The translations under genes were made by a program, and so were the position numbers. The notes under the pieces are model-generated. The model was given only the letters and a program-made list of their open reading frames with translations, ran no database searches and was not told the origin of the DNA. Positions 6,749 through 14,338 of a DNA stretch of 15,213 nucleotides are shown here, in pieces. Each line of letters begins with the position of its first letter. The first letter of the stretch is position 1. Source of the stretch: an uncultured Lachnospiraceae bacterium (GTDB lineage Bacteria > Bacillota > Clostridia > Lachnospirales > Lachnospiraceae); the NCBI GenBank assembly GCA_902803625.1, contig CADCQV010000064.1, forward strand, positions 1 through 15,213, written 5' to 3'.

Positions 6749-6830
6749 TGTCATTCTGAGGGCGTAGCCCGAAGAATCTTCCTTCCGGTGGAAAGACCCT
6801 TCGCAAGATCCTTCGCTTCGCTCAGGATGG
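6749..6830. repeat. Palindromic intergenic repeat, inverted orientation
   Basis: Starts TGTCATTCTGAGGGCGTAGC and ends CTTCGCTTCGCTCAGGATGG, the same terminal inverted repeat as the elements at 919-992 and 14089-14166. On the minus strand it carries the CCTGAGCGAAGCGAAGGATC arm first, so it is oriented opposite to the purB-purA copy. Its last four bases diverge from the expected TGACA end, suggesting that the hairpin segment at 6831-6853 joins or interrupts it there. Confidence 0.75.
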
Positions 6831-6853
6831 AAAAACGTCCAGTGGACGTTTTT
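6831..6853. terminator. Symmetric hairpin with A/T tails, possible bidirectional terminator
   Basis: AAAAACGTCC (6831-6840) and GGACGTTTTT (6844-6853) are perfectly complementary around a three-base loop. In both directions the stem ends in five U residues, as in short intrinsic terminators. It lies about 80 bases past the NlpC/P60 stop codon on the minus strand and could end that operon before the protease gene. The stem has only five strong base pairs of the CGTCC type, so efficiency is uncertain. It is embedded in the repeat block and may be part of the repeat itself. Confidence 0.5.
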
Positions 6854-6927
6854 CGGGCACGCTTTGACGCGCCAAGTGCGGCAGTGCCCCGCAGGGTAAA
6901 GGATCCTTCGCTTCGCTCAGGATGACA
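6854..6927. repeat. Remainder of composite repeat with a second palindrome arm
   Basis: A G+C-rich stretch (cgggcacgctttgacgcgcc, then gtgcggcagtgccccgcagg) is followed by GGATCCTTCGCTTCGCTCAG and GATGACA (6901-6927), a second copy of the right arm found at about 6810-6830 and 14148-14166. It stops three bases before the stop codon of the NlpC/P60 gene. No gene was seen in the whole 6614-6930 interval. Confidence 0.7.
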
Positions 6928-6930
6928 TAC

Positions 6931-9075
6931 TCATTTCACCGTCAATTTGTATTTTTTATTGAGGTAGCTGTAGCACACCCTGAAATTGCTCTTTTCAGGG
7001 GATGTGAGATAGAGGACGTTATCCTCTATCCGGGCATTTCCCGCCTTATCCCGTAATAATGTCAGTTTTCCGCTGTCGATAGCTGTGCCGAACAGCTGAG
7101 CCACATTAAGGGACAAGGTTTTTCCGCCGGATGACCTGATGAGCTCTCGCACCTTGTCTTTCTGCGGCTTCGGGGTATCAACCGTGAAGGCCACAGAGTA
7201 CTGTTTTCCTCCTGCAAGATTAAAGATCACGGTTCCGGAGCTTTTTAGCTTTATTGAATAGGAGCCGCTTTTACGGTCCTTCTTTACCTTTGCGACTTTT
7301 TTGTCACAGGCTATGCTCTCGATTTCTTCCTTTACGGTAATATTGGAGCCCTTTATGCAGGTGGCTTTAAGGGTCTCTGCCCCTGATCCCTCCACATTAG
7401 CAAAGCTTATAAATAAGCCCTTTGTACTTCCGAGGAAGGTGTCCAGAGGGAGAGTGTCAGAAGAAGAGCCGTATGTCTGTCCGCTTACGGCGCTCACCTT
7501 CCTTTCCCCGTTCTCCGAAGGAGTTTCCGGCTCAGGCTCTGCCCCGGTTTCAATATTTTTAAGCACATAGTCATAATTATCTTTGGAAATCGGCAGTATG
7601 GCTACTTCTATATTTTGAAGCCAGGTTTTTTCGTTTTTTCTCCTTACGGTCAGGGGATTCAGGATAATGGAATACATAGTCCTTACATTAAGCTCACCTT
7701 CACTGTCCGATAGCGACCCTGTATCCGATATGACGTATGCCATTCCATTGTCGGTTCCCACATACATCATGGCATGTGCCGGGAAGTAAAAAAGTGTCCC
7801 TGCCGGCATCCTTTTCATGGCGGCGAGCTTCTCCTCATCGCTCATCCCGGATAGATCAAAGGCTCTGCCTTCTACCGATCTCTGCCAGGAGGTATTTCTG
7901 GGCAAGCTTAAGCCAAAGCACTTATAGATATTCCTCGTATACAGCGAGCAGTCCATGGAATCAAGCATTCCGCCCCATCCGTAGCGGTCTCCCAGATTAT
8001 TGAAGGCAACTCTCAGGATCTCCTTTTCAGTCATCTCGGGATAACCGGTACTCACTTCATAATGCTGGGAGATCAGCGCGCATTTTTTCTCGTATTTCCC
8101 TTCAGCATTCCTTGTCGGAAGATAGACCACGTAATTATTCCAGGTTCCCCTTTCACCTACAGATGATGGGATCTCATCATCCGGCACAAGCTTAAGAATC
8201 GTGGCAAAGGTAAGCTTTACCTCCGAAAGGTATTCCGTATAATATGAGGGCTCAAGGGTAATAAAATTCTGTGTAACAACTATGAAGTCCTTGTTTTCAG
8301 GTTCTACCTTCCAGGCATCGGTCCATTCCTCCTTACTGCTGCAGACAGCAAGATCCTCCGCCAGAACCCAGCCGGTACAGTTATCGGAATAGCCCCAGTA
8401 AAAGAGATCCCCGTCAACCTCGGCCTTCTGCCTGATAATAAAGGGTTCATTAACATTAAGGGCAGAGTTCACATTTTCATTATCCCCGTCAGTGGCGGAA
8501 TAACCGATATAACTCTTTACAGGGATATTGAGGATGGTGGTTCTCTTAACGGCAACCGCATACTGGTTATCCTTTGTCTGTCCGCTGTAAGCCGTATCAT
8601 GTATAGCCTGCCCGATAGCCTCATAATATGCCTTTTTATCGGATAAAAGCACCTTATCCGCATATATGTCTCTTTCCGGCACAGAGATCTTTTCCAGTGA
8701 ATCCCTGAGCTTCTCAGGATCATAGCTTTCAGGGAAATTCTCTATATCGTTAAGATATGTGCCCTCCGAAGAAAGCATTTCCTTATTAAGCTCTTCTATT
8801 TCAGCTTCAGAGATCAGGGTTTCTTTTGGGTCTAAGAGGGCACCCTTATTTTTATCAAGCCAGTACCCGCTTTTACACATTTCCTCCGTTACGCCCGTAG
8901 CTGCCGGTATCGATGCCACTTCCGCGCTTTCTTCATTATTATCTTCTTCAGAGCTTATTTCCGCGCTGAAATAGAGCGGCTCCTCATCAGCATAGATAAT
9001 AACACTGTTTGCAGCCATAGCCGTCAGGATCAGGCTGAAGGCAAATATACCCATTATTCCTTTTTTTCTTTTCAT
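6931..9075 (-). CDS. Secreted SH3/NlpC-P60 peptidoglycan endopeptidase with Ig-like tail
   Basis: A 714-residue exported wall hydrolase, expected to cut between D-glutamate and the diamino acid of stem peptides. Residues 1-29 form a signal peptide (MKRKKGIMGIFAFSLILTAM, ending IYA). About 62-170 resembles the helical N-terminal stabilising segment of this family, followed by two SH3-like domains (about 172-245 and 262-340; DGDLFYWGYSDNCTGWVLAEDL is partly visible as a typical SH3b strand pattern). The NlpC/P60 domain (about 348-455) has GWGG, the nucleophile Cys376 in SMDCS and His434 in PAHAMMYVG. The third polar residue lies near YVIS but is not obvious. After a Pro/Glu linker (510-522) come an Ig-like region (about 575-633) and a final beta-rich segment unlike the other exported proteins here. 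ATG at 9073-9075 is two bases after the stop of the fructosamine-kinase-like gene, whose last codons carry the ribosome binding site. Confidence 0.88.
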   Translation of the reverse strand: MKRKKGIMGIFAFSLILTAMAANSVIIYADEEPLYFSAEISSEEDNNEESAEVASIPAATGVTEEMCKSGYWLDKNKGALLDPKETLISEAEIEELNKEMLSSEGTYLNDIENFPESYDPEKLRDSLEKISVPERDIYADKVLLSDKKAYYEAIGQAIHDTAYSGQTKDNQYAVAVKRTTILNIPVKSYIGYSATDGDNENVNSALNVNEPFIIRQKAEVDGDLFYWGYSDNCTGWVLAEDLAVCSSKEEWTDAWKVEPENKDFIVVTQNFITLEPSYYTEYLSEVKLTFATILKLVPDDEIPSSVGERGTWNNYVVYLPTRNAEGKYEKKCALISQHYEVSTGYPEMTEKEILRVAFNNLGDRYGWGGMLDSMDCSLYTRNIYKCFGLSLPRNTSWQRSVEGRAFDLSGMSDEEKLAAMKRMPAGTLFYFPAHAMMYVGTDNGMAYVISDTGSLSDSEGELNVRTMYSIILNPLTVRRKNEKTWLQNIEVAILPISKDNYDYVLKNIETGAEPEPETPSENGERKVSAVSGQTYGSSSDTLPLDTFLGSTKGLFISFANVEGSGAETLKATCIKGSNITVKEEIESIACDKKVAKVKKDRKSGSYSIKLKSSGTVIFNLAGGKQYSVAFTVDTPKPQKDKVRELIRSSGGKTLSLNVAQLFGTAIDSGKLTLLRDKAGNARIEDNVLYLTSPEKSNFRVCYSYLNKKYKLTVK

Positions 9076-9077
9076 AT

Positions 9078-9974
9078 TTACTCCTTTTCGTATCTTCCTA
9101 ATATTGCCCGTACAGATTGGAGATAAGAGCCTCCAAACAGATTCAGGTGATTCAGTAAATGGTAGAGATTGTAGATATCCCGGCGATCCTCATATCCCGG
9201 CACCGCATACGTGTAGCTTTTCCAATAGGAGCTGTAAAAGGCTCTGTCATAGCCTCCGAAAAGCTCGGTCATGGCGATATCCGCCTCATTGCAGCCGACA
9301 TACACCGCAGGGTCGATAAGTACAGCGTCTCCGTCACTTCCGCACATATAGTTTCCGCCCCAGAGGTCACCGTGCAAGAGCGAAGGCTTTTCCGGCTCAT
9401 AGAGATATCTGTCCAGCCTGTCAAGAAATCTAAGCTGTCTTTTCCTATCAGCCTCATCAAAATAACGGGAGGCTCTTTCAAGCTGGGGCTCCAGCCGGCA
9501 CTCCCTGAAAAAATCTATCCACCTGTCCTTCGGCGTATTCTTCTGAAAACCTGCGCCTATATAATTGTCCATATAGAAGCCGTATCTCCCGCCCTGAACA
9601 AAGCTTTCTGTGTCTGCCATATGAAGGGCTGCCAGGTTACGGCCGAAGTCTTCAAAGAAGCTTCTTTTCCTCGCTCCGCTCTTTACCGCCTCCATCAGTA
9701 GAAATGCCGAATCACCGTCTGTTCCGACAGCCTTTACCTCAGGGATCTTAATTGCCCGGGTTTCCTTGAGCGCAGCAAGTCCCAGCACCTCTGCCCTGAA
9801 GAAATCCAGGTTTTTCCTGCTGTTTTCCTTCATAAAAAGCAGAGATCCGTCAGACAATCGCAAAATATACGCCCTGTTTATATCTCCTCCGGAAACCGGG
9901 TGTCTTTCTTCGACCTCCGCACCGCTTCCGGCCACATCTTTTATGGCTTCATTAAGGGAATCAAATTCTTTCAC
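9078..9974 (-). CDS. Fructosamine/ketosamine kinase family protein
   Basis: A 298-residue cytosolic kinase-like protein. Family members phosphorylate sugar-amine adducts (fructosamines or ribulosamines on protein lysines or free amines), which then break down. Visible motifs are HPVSGGDINRAY (25-36, nucleotide loop), Lys49 in LFMKEN, ALHMAD (116-121), YGFYMDNYIG (131-140), the catalytic LLHGDLWGGNY (199-209) with Asp203 and Asn208, and LIDPAVYVGCNEADIAMTEL (219-238), the metal-binding and family-specific segment. Length is normal. The start is GTG at 9972-9974, one base after the TAA of the acetyltransferase gene, with GGAGAAG about ten bases upstream. Its stop is two bases from the NlpC/P60 start, so three genes are translationally linked. 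The substrate cannot be told from sequence; the operon suggests a link to surface or amino-sugar metabolism, which is only inference. Confidence 0.9.
   Translation of the reverse strand: MKEFDSLNEAIKDVAGSGAEVEERHPVSGGDINRAYILRLSDGSLLFMKENSRKNLDFFRAEVLGLAALKETRAIKIPEVKAVGTDGDSAFLLMEAVKSGARKRSFFEDFGRNLAALHMADTESFVQGGRYGFYMDNYIGAGFQKNTPKDRWIDFFRECRLEPQLERASRYFDEADRKRQLRFLDRLDRYLYEPEKPSLLHGDLWGGNYMCGSDGDAVLIDPAVYVGCNEADIAMTELFGGYDRAFYSSYWKSYTYAVPGYEDRRDIYNLYHLLNHLNLFGGSYLQSVRAILGRYEKE
9081..9088 (-). promoter_or_regulatory. RBS of NlpC/P60 gene inside upstream coding end
   Basis: AAAAGGAG on the minus strand lies in the last codons (GAA AAG GAG) of the fructosamine-kinase-like gene. It is followed by TAA, two bases and the ATG of the NlpC/P60 gene. 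The order RBS, stop, start implies that ribosomes ending the first gene can restart on the second, so expression of the two is coupled. Confidence 0.75.
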
Positions 9975-9975
9975 T

Positions 9976-10449
9976 TTACAATATCTTCTCCATACAGATC
10001 TTCTGGGGAACCAGCCCCATCCTTTCGTAAAACCTCATTGCAGAAGGATTGCAGCTCCAGACATTCAGGGTAATATTGTAAAAACCCTGCTCCGAAGCAT
10101 AGTTTAAGACTGCATCATAAAGAGTCTTCCCAACCCTCTGCTTCCTCAAATTCTCATCAACACAGATATCGTCAATATAGAGTGTCTTTATGTCGGTTAA
10201 TACGTTATCATCCTTGATCTGCCTGTGGATGCAGAAGGCATGCCCAAGCACGTGATCCTTTTCATCCGTACACACAAATACCGGGGTCTCCGTGTTATTT
10301 ATTATTTCCTTTAATTCTTCCTCATTGTATTTGGTCGCGGGGCCCTTAAAAATATCAGGTCTCCCCTCATGGTGAACCATGTCCACCTGCAAAAGAAGCT
10401 TCAATATATCGGGGATATCCTTAACTTCCGCTCGCCTGACACTGTTCAT
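9976..10449 (-). CDS. GNAT-family N-acetyltransferase
   Basis: A 157-residue cytosolic acetyltransferase, the usual length for a single GNAT domain. It transfers acetyl from acetyl-CoA to an amine. The N-terminus VRRAEVKDIPDILKLL (4-19) is the first strand and helix. TLYIDDICVDENLRKQRVGKTLYD contains motif A, where ENLRKQRVGKTL matches the pyrophosphate-binding loop with pattern RxxGxG/A. NVWSCNPSAMRFYERMGLVP is motif B, with the N..A..FYE.MG signature. The start ATG is at 10447-10449 with GGAG eight bases upstream. It lies 37 bases after the glycosyltransferase gene and one base before the fructosamine-kinase-like gene. The substrate is unknown; small molecule, amino sugar or protein are all possible. 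Confidence 0.9.
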   Translation of the reverse strand: MNSVRRAEVKDIPDILKLLLQVDMVHHEGRPDIFKGPATKYNEEELKEIINNTETPVFVCTDEKDHVLGHAFCIHRQIKDDNVLTDIKTLYIDDICVDENLRKQRVGKTLYDAVLNYASEQGFYNITLNVWSCNPSAMRFYERMGLVPQKICMEKIL

Positions 10450-10486
10450 TTATCAATCTCCTTAACCCAACCAGCCGTCCCGGTAT

Positions 10487-12067
10487 TTAATCACTGATCT
10501 TCACAAGCACCATATCACCCGTCGGTCTGATATATCCTGAAACCGGGAATGACGGCATCTCCTTTGCCTCATCTGAATAAGCCAGATCTTCATAATTTTT
10601 CTGTGCGACATTCAGCTTTACATGAAGATAATTATTGAAATAATTTCTGTACGATATACCCATACAGTCACCCACAAGTGCAAAATCCCCATACCTTGCG
10701 TAGGAATTGGCTTTATGATAGATAGGGCTTACAACGAATGTGCTGTTATCTGCAGGTTTTCCGACAAAGAAAAAAGCTGAATCCATAAGATTCTGATCCA
10801 TAATGTCATTAAGGACCCGGTTTGACAGGGTTTCTGTCGCCTTTCTCCCCTCCAGCATTGCATTTTGATCTATCTGGATCTGTACGATATTACCATACAG
10901 GATAAGCAGACTCACGATCCCGATAATAATCGAAGGAAGCTTCCTTAGCTTAATATCATCATTGTCTAAGAGCAGAACCGATAAAGAAAGAATAAAAGCT
11001 GCTCCTGCTGTAGTCTGAAGTGAATAATCAGCACCCGGAGCGATGATAAATACTACATTTCCGGCCGCCGGGAGAAGTAATGCAAAAACACAGAACAAAA
11101 TAAACAACCTGAAATCCGCTTTATTCTTTTTAGCGTTTGTTTTATTCTCCCTGATGACCTTTATCCCAGCAATGATCAAAGGGATAATTATCAGAGCAAA
11201 CTCAAGCCACATTATCTTAAGGTTCTGCAGTGCATTCAGATTGAATGAGATCTTGTCCGGATTGAAAAAATAGTTTAAGAACATAGAATATGATTTTACA
11301 AGATTTTGCGGAATGTTTATCAGTGTATCGACTGTTCCGGAAGAATTGGCTCCGTGGTAACTGTTGAGAGCTGTTTTATAACGCTTTAACGCGACAGCGG
11401 TAGAAAATGCATACAGTATCACACCGAAAACCGAGCATTCCACGAATAAAAGAAAATTCTCCAGAACCTTCTTTAGCTCATATCCCTTTGTAATAAGAAA
11501 CATCAGATAAATAAGCATCAGAAGACAGTATACATCCAAAAATGACTGGTAGATTGACATAAACAGGCAAAACATGAGGATGCCGAGAAGAAGCCCCAAA
11601 TAATATCGCTTCGTCTCAAATTTTACGGGTAAATAAACCGCCATAACCGAAAACAAAAATGCAAATCCATAAGCAGCTGACGCAAATCTGTATGAAAGTA
11701 TGATGGACACAAATGTAGAAGAAAGGAAAACAGCCATAGAAAAACAGCCTATCATCCTGTTTTTGACATCAAAAAGATCCAGGATCAATATGCATCCGAT
11801 AACAAAGGCTGATAATGACAGCAGTGATGTAAGGGGATCCAGATACACTCCGTAATGCATATTATCGATAACCGGAAGAAGCCACCTTCCCAAAGACGCC
11901 TCAAAGGCCCCTCCTATGTAATAACTCTGACGCCACATTCCGTCATAGGTATTTGTAAGATTCTGGGTAATAAAAGTTGAAAAAATAACAACAGAGAAAA
12001 GCATCCCAAAGATCAGCTCAAAAACAATTATCTTCTTTTTTTCATCCGGTATGGTTTGTATAAACAT
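10487..12067 (-). CDS. GtrII-like polytopic membrane glycosyltransferase
   Basis: A 526-residue integral membrane protein with about ten hydrophobic helices (for example 13-33, 76-99 and 106-150, and several more to about residue 410), then a soluble C-terminal part of about 110 residues. The first extracytoplasmic loop holds TYDGMWRQSYY with Asp42, SLGRWLLPVIDN (58-69) and YLDPLT (75-80). This layout fits the GtrII family (O-antigen glucosyltransferase II), which uses a lipid-linked sugar to decorate surface polymers outside the membrane. In a Gram-positive cell the acceptor would be a wall polysaccharide, teichoic acid or glycoprotein. ATG at 12065-12067 has an AGGAG ribosome binding site about ten bases upstream. 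The gene is 28 bases after the LRR-protein gene and likely co-transcribed. The family is recognised from layout and motifs, not by search; another GT-C glycosyltransferase family is the main alternative. Confidence 0.72.
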   Translation of the reverse strand: MFIQTIPDEKKKIIVFELIFGMLFSVVIFSTFITQNLTNTYDGMWRQSYYIGGAFEASLGRWLLPVIDNMHYGVYLDPLTSLLSLSAFVIGCILILDLFDVKNRMIGCFSMAVFLSSTFVSIILSYRFASAAYGFAFLFSVMAVYLPVKFETKRYYLGLLLGILMFCLFMSIYQSFLDVYCLLMLIYLMFLITKGYELKKVLENFLLFVECSVFGVILYAFSTAVALKRYKTALNSYHGANSSGTVDTLINIPQNLVKSYSMFLNYFFNPDKISFNLNALQNLKIMWLEFALIIIPLIIAGIKVIRENKTNAKKNKADFRLFILFCVFALLLPAAGNVVFIIAPGADYSLQTTAGAAFILSLSVLLLDNDDIKLRKLPSIIIGIVSLLILYGNIVQIQIDQNAMLEGRKATETLSNRVLNDIMDQNLMDSAFFFVGKPADNSTFVVSPIYHKANSYARYGDFALVGDCMGISYRNYFNNYLHVKLNVAQKNYEDLAYSDEAKEMPSFPVSGYIRPTGDMVLVKISD

Positions 12068-12095
12068 TACTTCAATTCTCCTTACCTTATTTCCC

Positions 12096-14048
12096 TCAGC
12101 TTACCTTAAAATCCACGCTGCCCTTGTAGTTATGCTGTCCGTTCACGGTGACGGTGCCGTCATCATTTATAAGGGTGGTATAATCGCCCTTCTTTTCAGC
12201 GTTATTCTTTTTACAGGGCTTCATAAGTATCCAGTTGGACTTCTCTTCTCCGCCTCCAAGGTACTTATAGTGCAGCGCGATCTTCTTAAATACTGCGCTC
12301 TTCTTTCCCTTCTTGTCAACGATCTTAAGGCCCTCGTAGTTTTCTGAGGTAAAGCCCGAAATATCCGCGGGTTCGATAGTGAAATAAAAATTAGTGTCCT
12401 TAAAGGCCTTACTCTTGAATTTCTTATTGACCTTTTTTAATGCCTTTTTCTTTGCAGCGTCAAGTCCCGTAGCAGAGATCTGGAATGTGAGGCAGGGCGC
12501 CTTCTTATCGGTCAGTACAGCGGCTTTGGTATTATTCTTAAACTTTGCCTTAACGGGCTTATAGATATCCTTTATCTCTTCTCCGGTCTCAGTATCAATA
12601 GCGATAAGCTTAAGCTCAATATCATTTGAGGTCTTATCACTTGCCTTGTCGCTTTTAAGGGTATGCTTCCTGCCGTTATAGGTGGCCTTTTCACTGTATT
12701 TTACGGTAAGGTCTATACCAAGGGTCTTTAATTCCGCTATCTTTGAGGAATCAAATTTTACAGACCTTATATGGTTTACTATATCCATAACGTCGTACTC
12801 GGTATCAACGATGGTGCTGTTGTAATGTATCTTCACATTATCCGGATCAATGCCGGCGCTTTCAAGATGGTCAAAAAGAGTGGTCTTTCCGTTAAGACCC
12901 ATTTTGTCAAGGTGTCCCTTATCAAGGCTGAAGTCCCAGCACTCTATCTCCTTCCACTGACTTTCGGAACCCTCATAGTAGATATCCGTTATGTTGCTTA
13001 AGCTGTCTCCGTTGTCACTTGCAACGCTAAAAGCCTTCTGACCCACTCTTTTCAGGCTTTTTGGCAGATGAACGCTCTTAAGATTACTGCAGTTATAGAA
13101 GGCCTCAAGCTGTATGCCCTTTACCGTTGTTCCGACAGTAAGGTCAGTAAGGGACTTATTATTGTAAAATGCCCAGTACTGTATATCCTCTGTTCCCTTT
13201 ATAACGGTGTATTTACCTCCTGCCTCCTTTACGAGTCCCTCGGGCACGAACATAAGACAGGGTGTCTTGTAAACACTTCCCCTGACGGCTGCATAGGGAT
13301 CGTTTATCTCGTAAATTGTGTTTTTAACCTCCCTCATATAGGGATTGTCTTCCGAAAGCTCCAGCTCCTTAAGAGATGATGAGCCGCTGAAGCTGTCACC
13401 CCGGACATTATGGATATTATCGGGAAATACGAACTTTGAGAGCCCAGTACAGTTTCCGAAGGTATTGCGTCCGAAATGGCATACTCCCTTTCCGATGGAA
13501 ATATCCGTAAGCTCAGGGCAGTTATCGAATGCCTCCTTATCGATCTCAAGTGCCTCTCCGTCCCGGGCATAGCCTATTGTTACCTTCTTAAGCTTCGGAC
13601 AGTCCTTAAACATTCCGCTTTTTATAAAGCACATTCCCTTTATTTCAACAGGGCTCTTGTACTCTACCTCCGTAAGGTTCGGAAGACCGTTACATTTATC
13701 GATATCATCCGAGTCGGCTCTTCCTGACTCAAACACAATCTTAACGACCTTATCCCTGTATTCATCAAAGTCGGAAGAGCTGCTGCTGTCATTCGTATAC
13801 CTGAGGATCCCGTCGGAAAAATGCCAGTGCCAGCTTCCGGAAGATACTTTTGCTTCAGCTAAGTCCCCGCTTCCCGCATCTCGTCCGGAGAGATCCGCCT
13901 CCATATCCTGGGCTTCTGCCGGTTCTGCGATTTCCGCGTCCGCTTCTGCAGCATAAGCAACAGCCCCGGAGAGCACTCCTCCTGCTGAAAGAGCTGCGGT
14001 TAATACCACTGCCATAAAACTCCTGTAATAGGTTTTAATATTCTTCAT
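12096..14048 (-). CDS. Secreted BspA-type leucine-rich-repeat protein with lysine-rich Ig-like C-terminus
   Basis: A 650-residue exported surface protein. Residues 1-34 form a signal peptide (FMAVVLTAALSAGGVLSGAV, cleavage near AYAAEA), followed by an acidic Ala/Glu-rich segment. Residues about 70-375 hold BspA/LRR_5 repeats such as FKDCPKLKKVTIG (147-159), FDNCPELTDISIGKGV (174-189), FGNCTGLSKFVFPDNI (197-212), FYNNKSLTDLTVG (294-306) and FYNCSNLKSVHLPKSLKRVG (317-336). Such repeats usually mediate adhesion or protein binding. The C-terminal part (about 446-650) has YNGRKH, NDIELK, KAKFKNNTKAA, FYFTIEPADI and a final NYKGSVDFKV, a distant version of the module in the subtilisin-like protease. 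No LPXTG or membrane anchor is seen. AAGGAGG at 14059-14065 lies ten bases before the ATG. It is the first visible gene of the run ending at 6931. No convincing promoter was found between it and the repeats at 14089. Confidence 0.88.
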   Translation of the reverse strand: MKNIKTYYRSFMAVVLTAALSAGGVLSGAVAYAAEADAEIAEPAEAQDMEADLSGRDAGSGDLAEAKVSSGSWHWHFSDGILRYTNDSSSSSDFDEYRDKVVKIVFESGRADSDDIDKCNGLPNLTEVEYKSPVEIKGMCFIKSGMFKDCPKLKKVTIGYARDGEALEIDKEAFDNCPELTDISIGKGVCHFGRNTFGNCTGLSKFVFPDNIHNVRGDSFSGSSSLKELELSEDNPYMREVKNTIYEINDPYAAVRGSVYKTPCLMFVPEGLVKEAGGKYTVIKGTEDIQYWAFYNNKSLTDLTVGTTVKGIQLEAFYNCSNLKSVHLPKSLKRVGQKAFSVASDNGDSLSNITDIYYEGSESQWKEIECWDFSLDKGHLDKMGLNGKTTLFDHLESAGIDPDNVKIHYNSTIVDTEYDVMDIVNHIRSVKFDSSKIAELKTLGIDLTVKYSEKATYNGRKHTLKSDKASDKTSNDIELKLIAIDTETGEEIKDIYKPVKAKFKNNTKAAVLTDKKAPCLTFQISATGLDAAKKKALKKVNKKFKSKAFKDTNFYFTIEPADISGFTSENYEGLKIVDKKGKKSAVFKKIALHYKYLGGGEEKSNWILMKPCKKNNAEKKGDYTTLINDDGTVTVNGQHNYKGSVDFKVS

Positions 14049-14088
14049 AAATACTTATCCTCCTTGTGATATTATGTTTTGTCGTCAA

Positions 14089-14338
14089 TGTCATCCTGAG
14101 GAGCGATAGCGACGAAGGATCTTACTCACCGGTCATAAAAGATTCTTCGCTTCGCTCAGAATGACACTTGCCTTACGGTATTGCATCACTCAATGTCATC
14201 CTGAGGAGCGATTGCGACGAAGGATCTTTCCCTCCGGTCATAAAAGATTCTTCGCTTCGCTCAGAATGACACTTGCCTTACGGCATTGCATCACTCAATG
14301 TCATCCTGAGGAGCGATTGCGACGAAGGATCTTACTCA
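14089..14338. repeat. 105-bp tandem array of palindromic elements (2 full, 1 partial)
   Basis: Two 78-bp palindromic elements (14089-14166 and 14194-14271) start TGTCATCCTGAGGAGCGA and end CTCAGAATGACA. They are separated by a nearly identical 27-bp linker (cttgccttacggYattgcat, then cactcaa), giving a 105-bp period. A third copy starts at 14299 after a second linker and stops at about 14338, inside the stop codon of the minus-strand gene to its right. The inner pair GAAGGATCTT and AAGATTCTTC lets each unit fold as a long hairpin. This fills the 287-bp gap between the LRR gene and the next gene; no other gene was seen there. Confidence 0.88.

Noticed and set aside
6931..7210. A copy of the shared lysine-rich C-terminal module in the NlpC/P60 protein
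   Set aside because: Its tail lacks the GRKH, NND and GNYxG landmarks and looks like an ordinary Ig-like region plus an unrelated beta segment.
9159..9701. A 180-residue plus-strand reading frame
   Set aside because: It lies wholly antisense to the well-supported fructosamine-kinase-family gene, with no family resemblance.
14049..14090. Promoter for the LRR gene (TTGACG near TAATAT on the minus strand)
   Set aside because: The two boxes are only eight bases apart, too close to work together, and no better -35 box was found.
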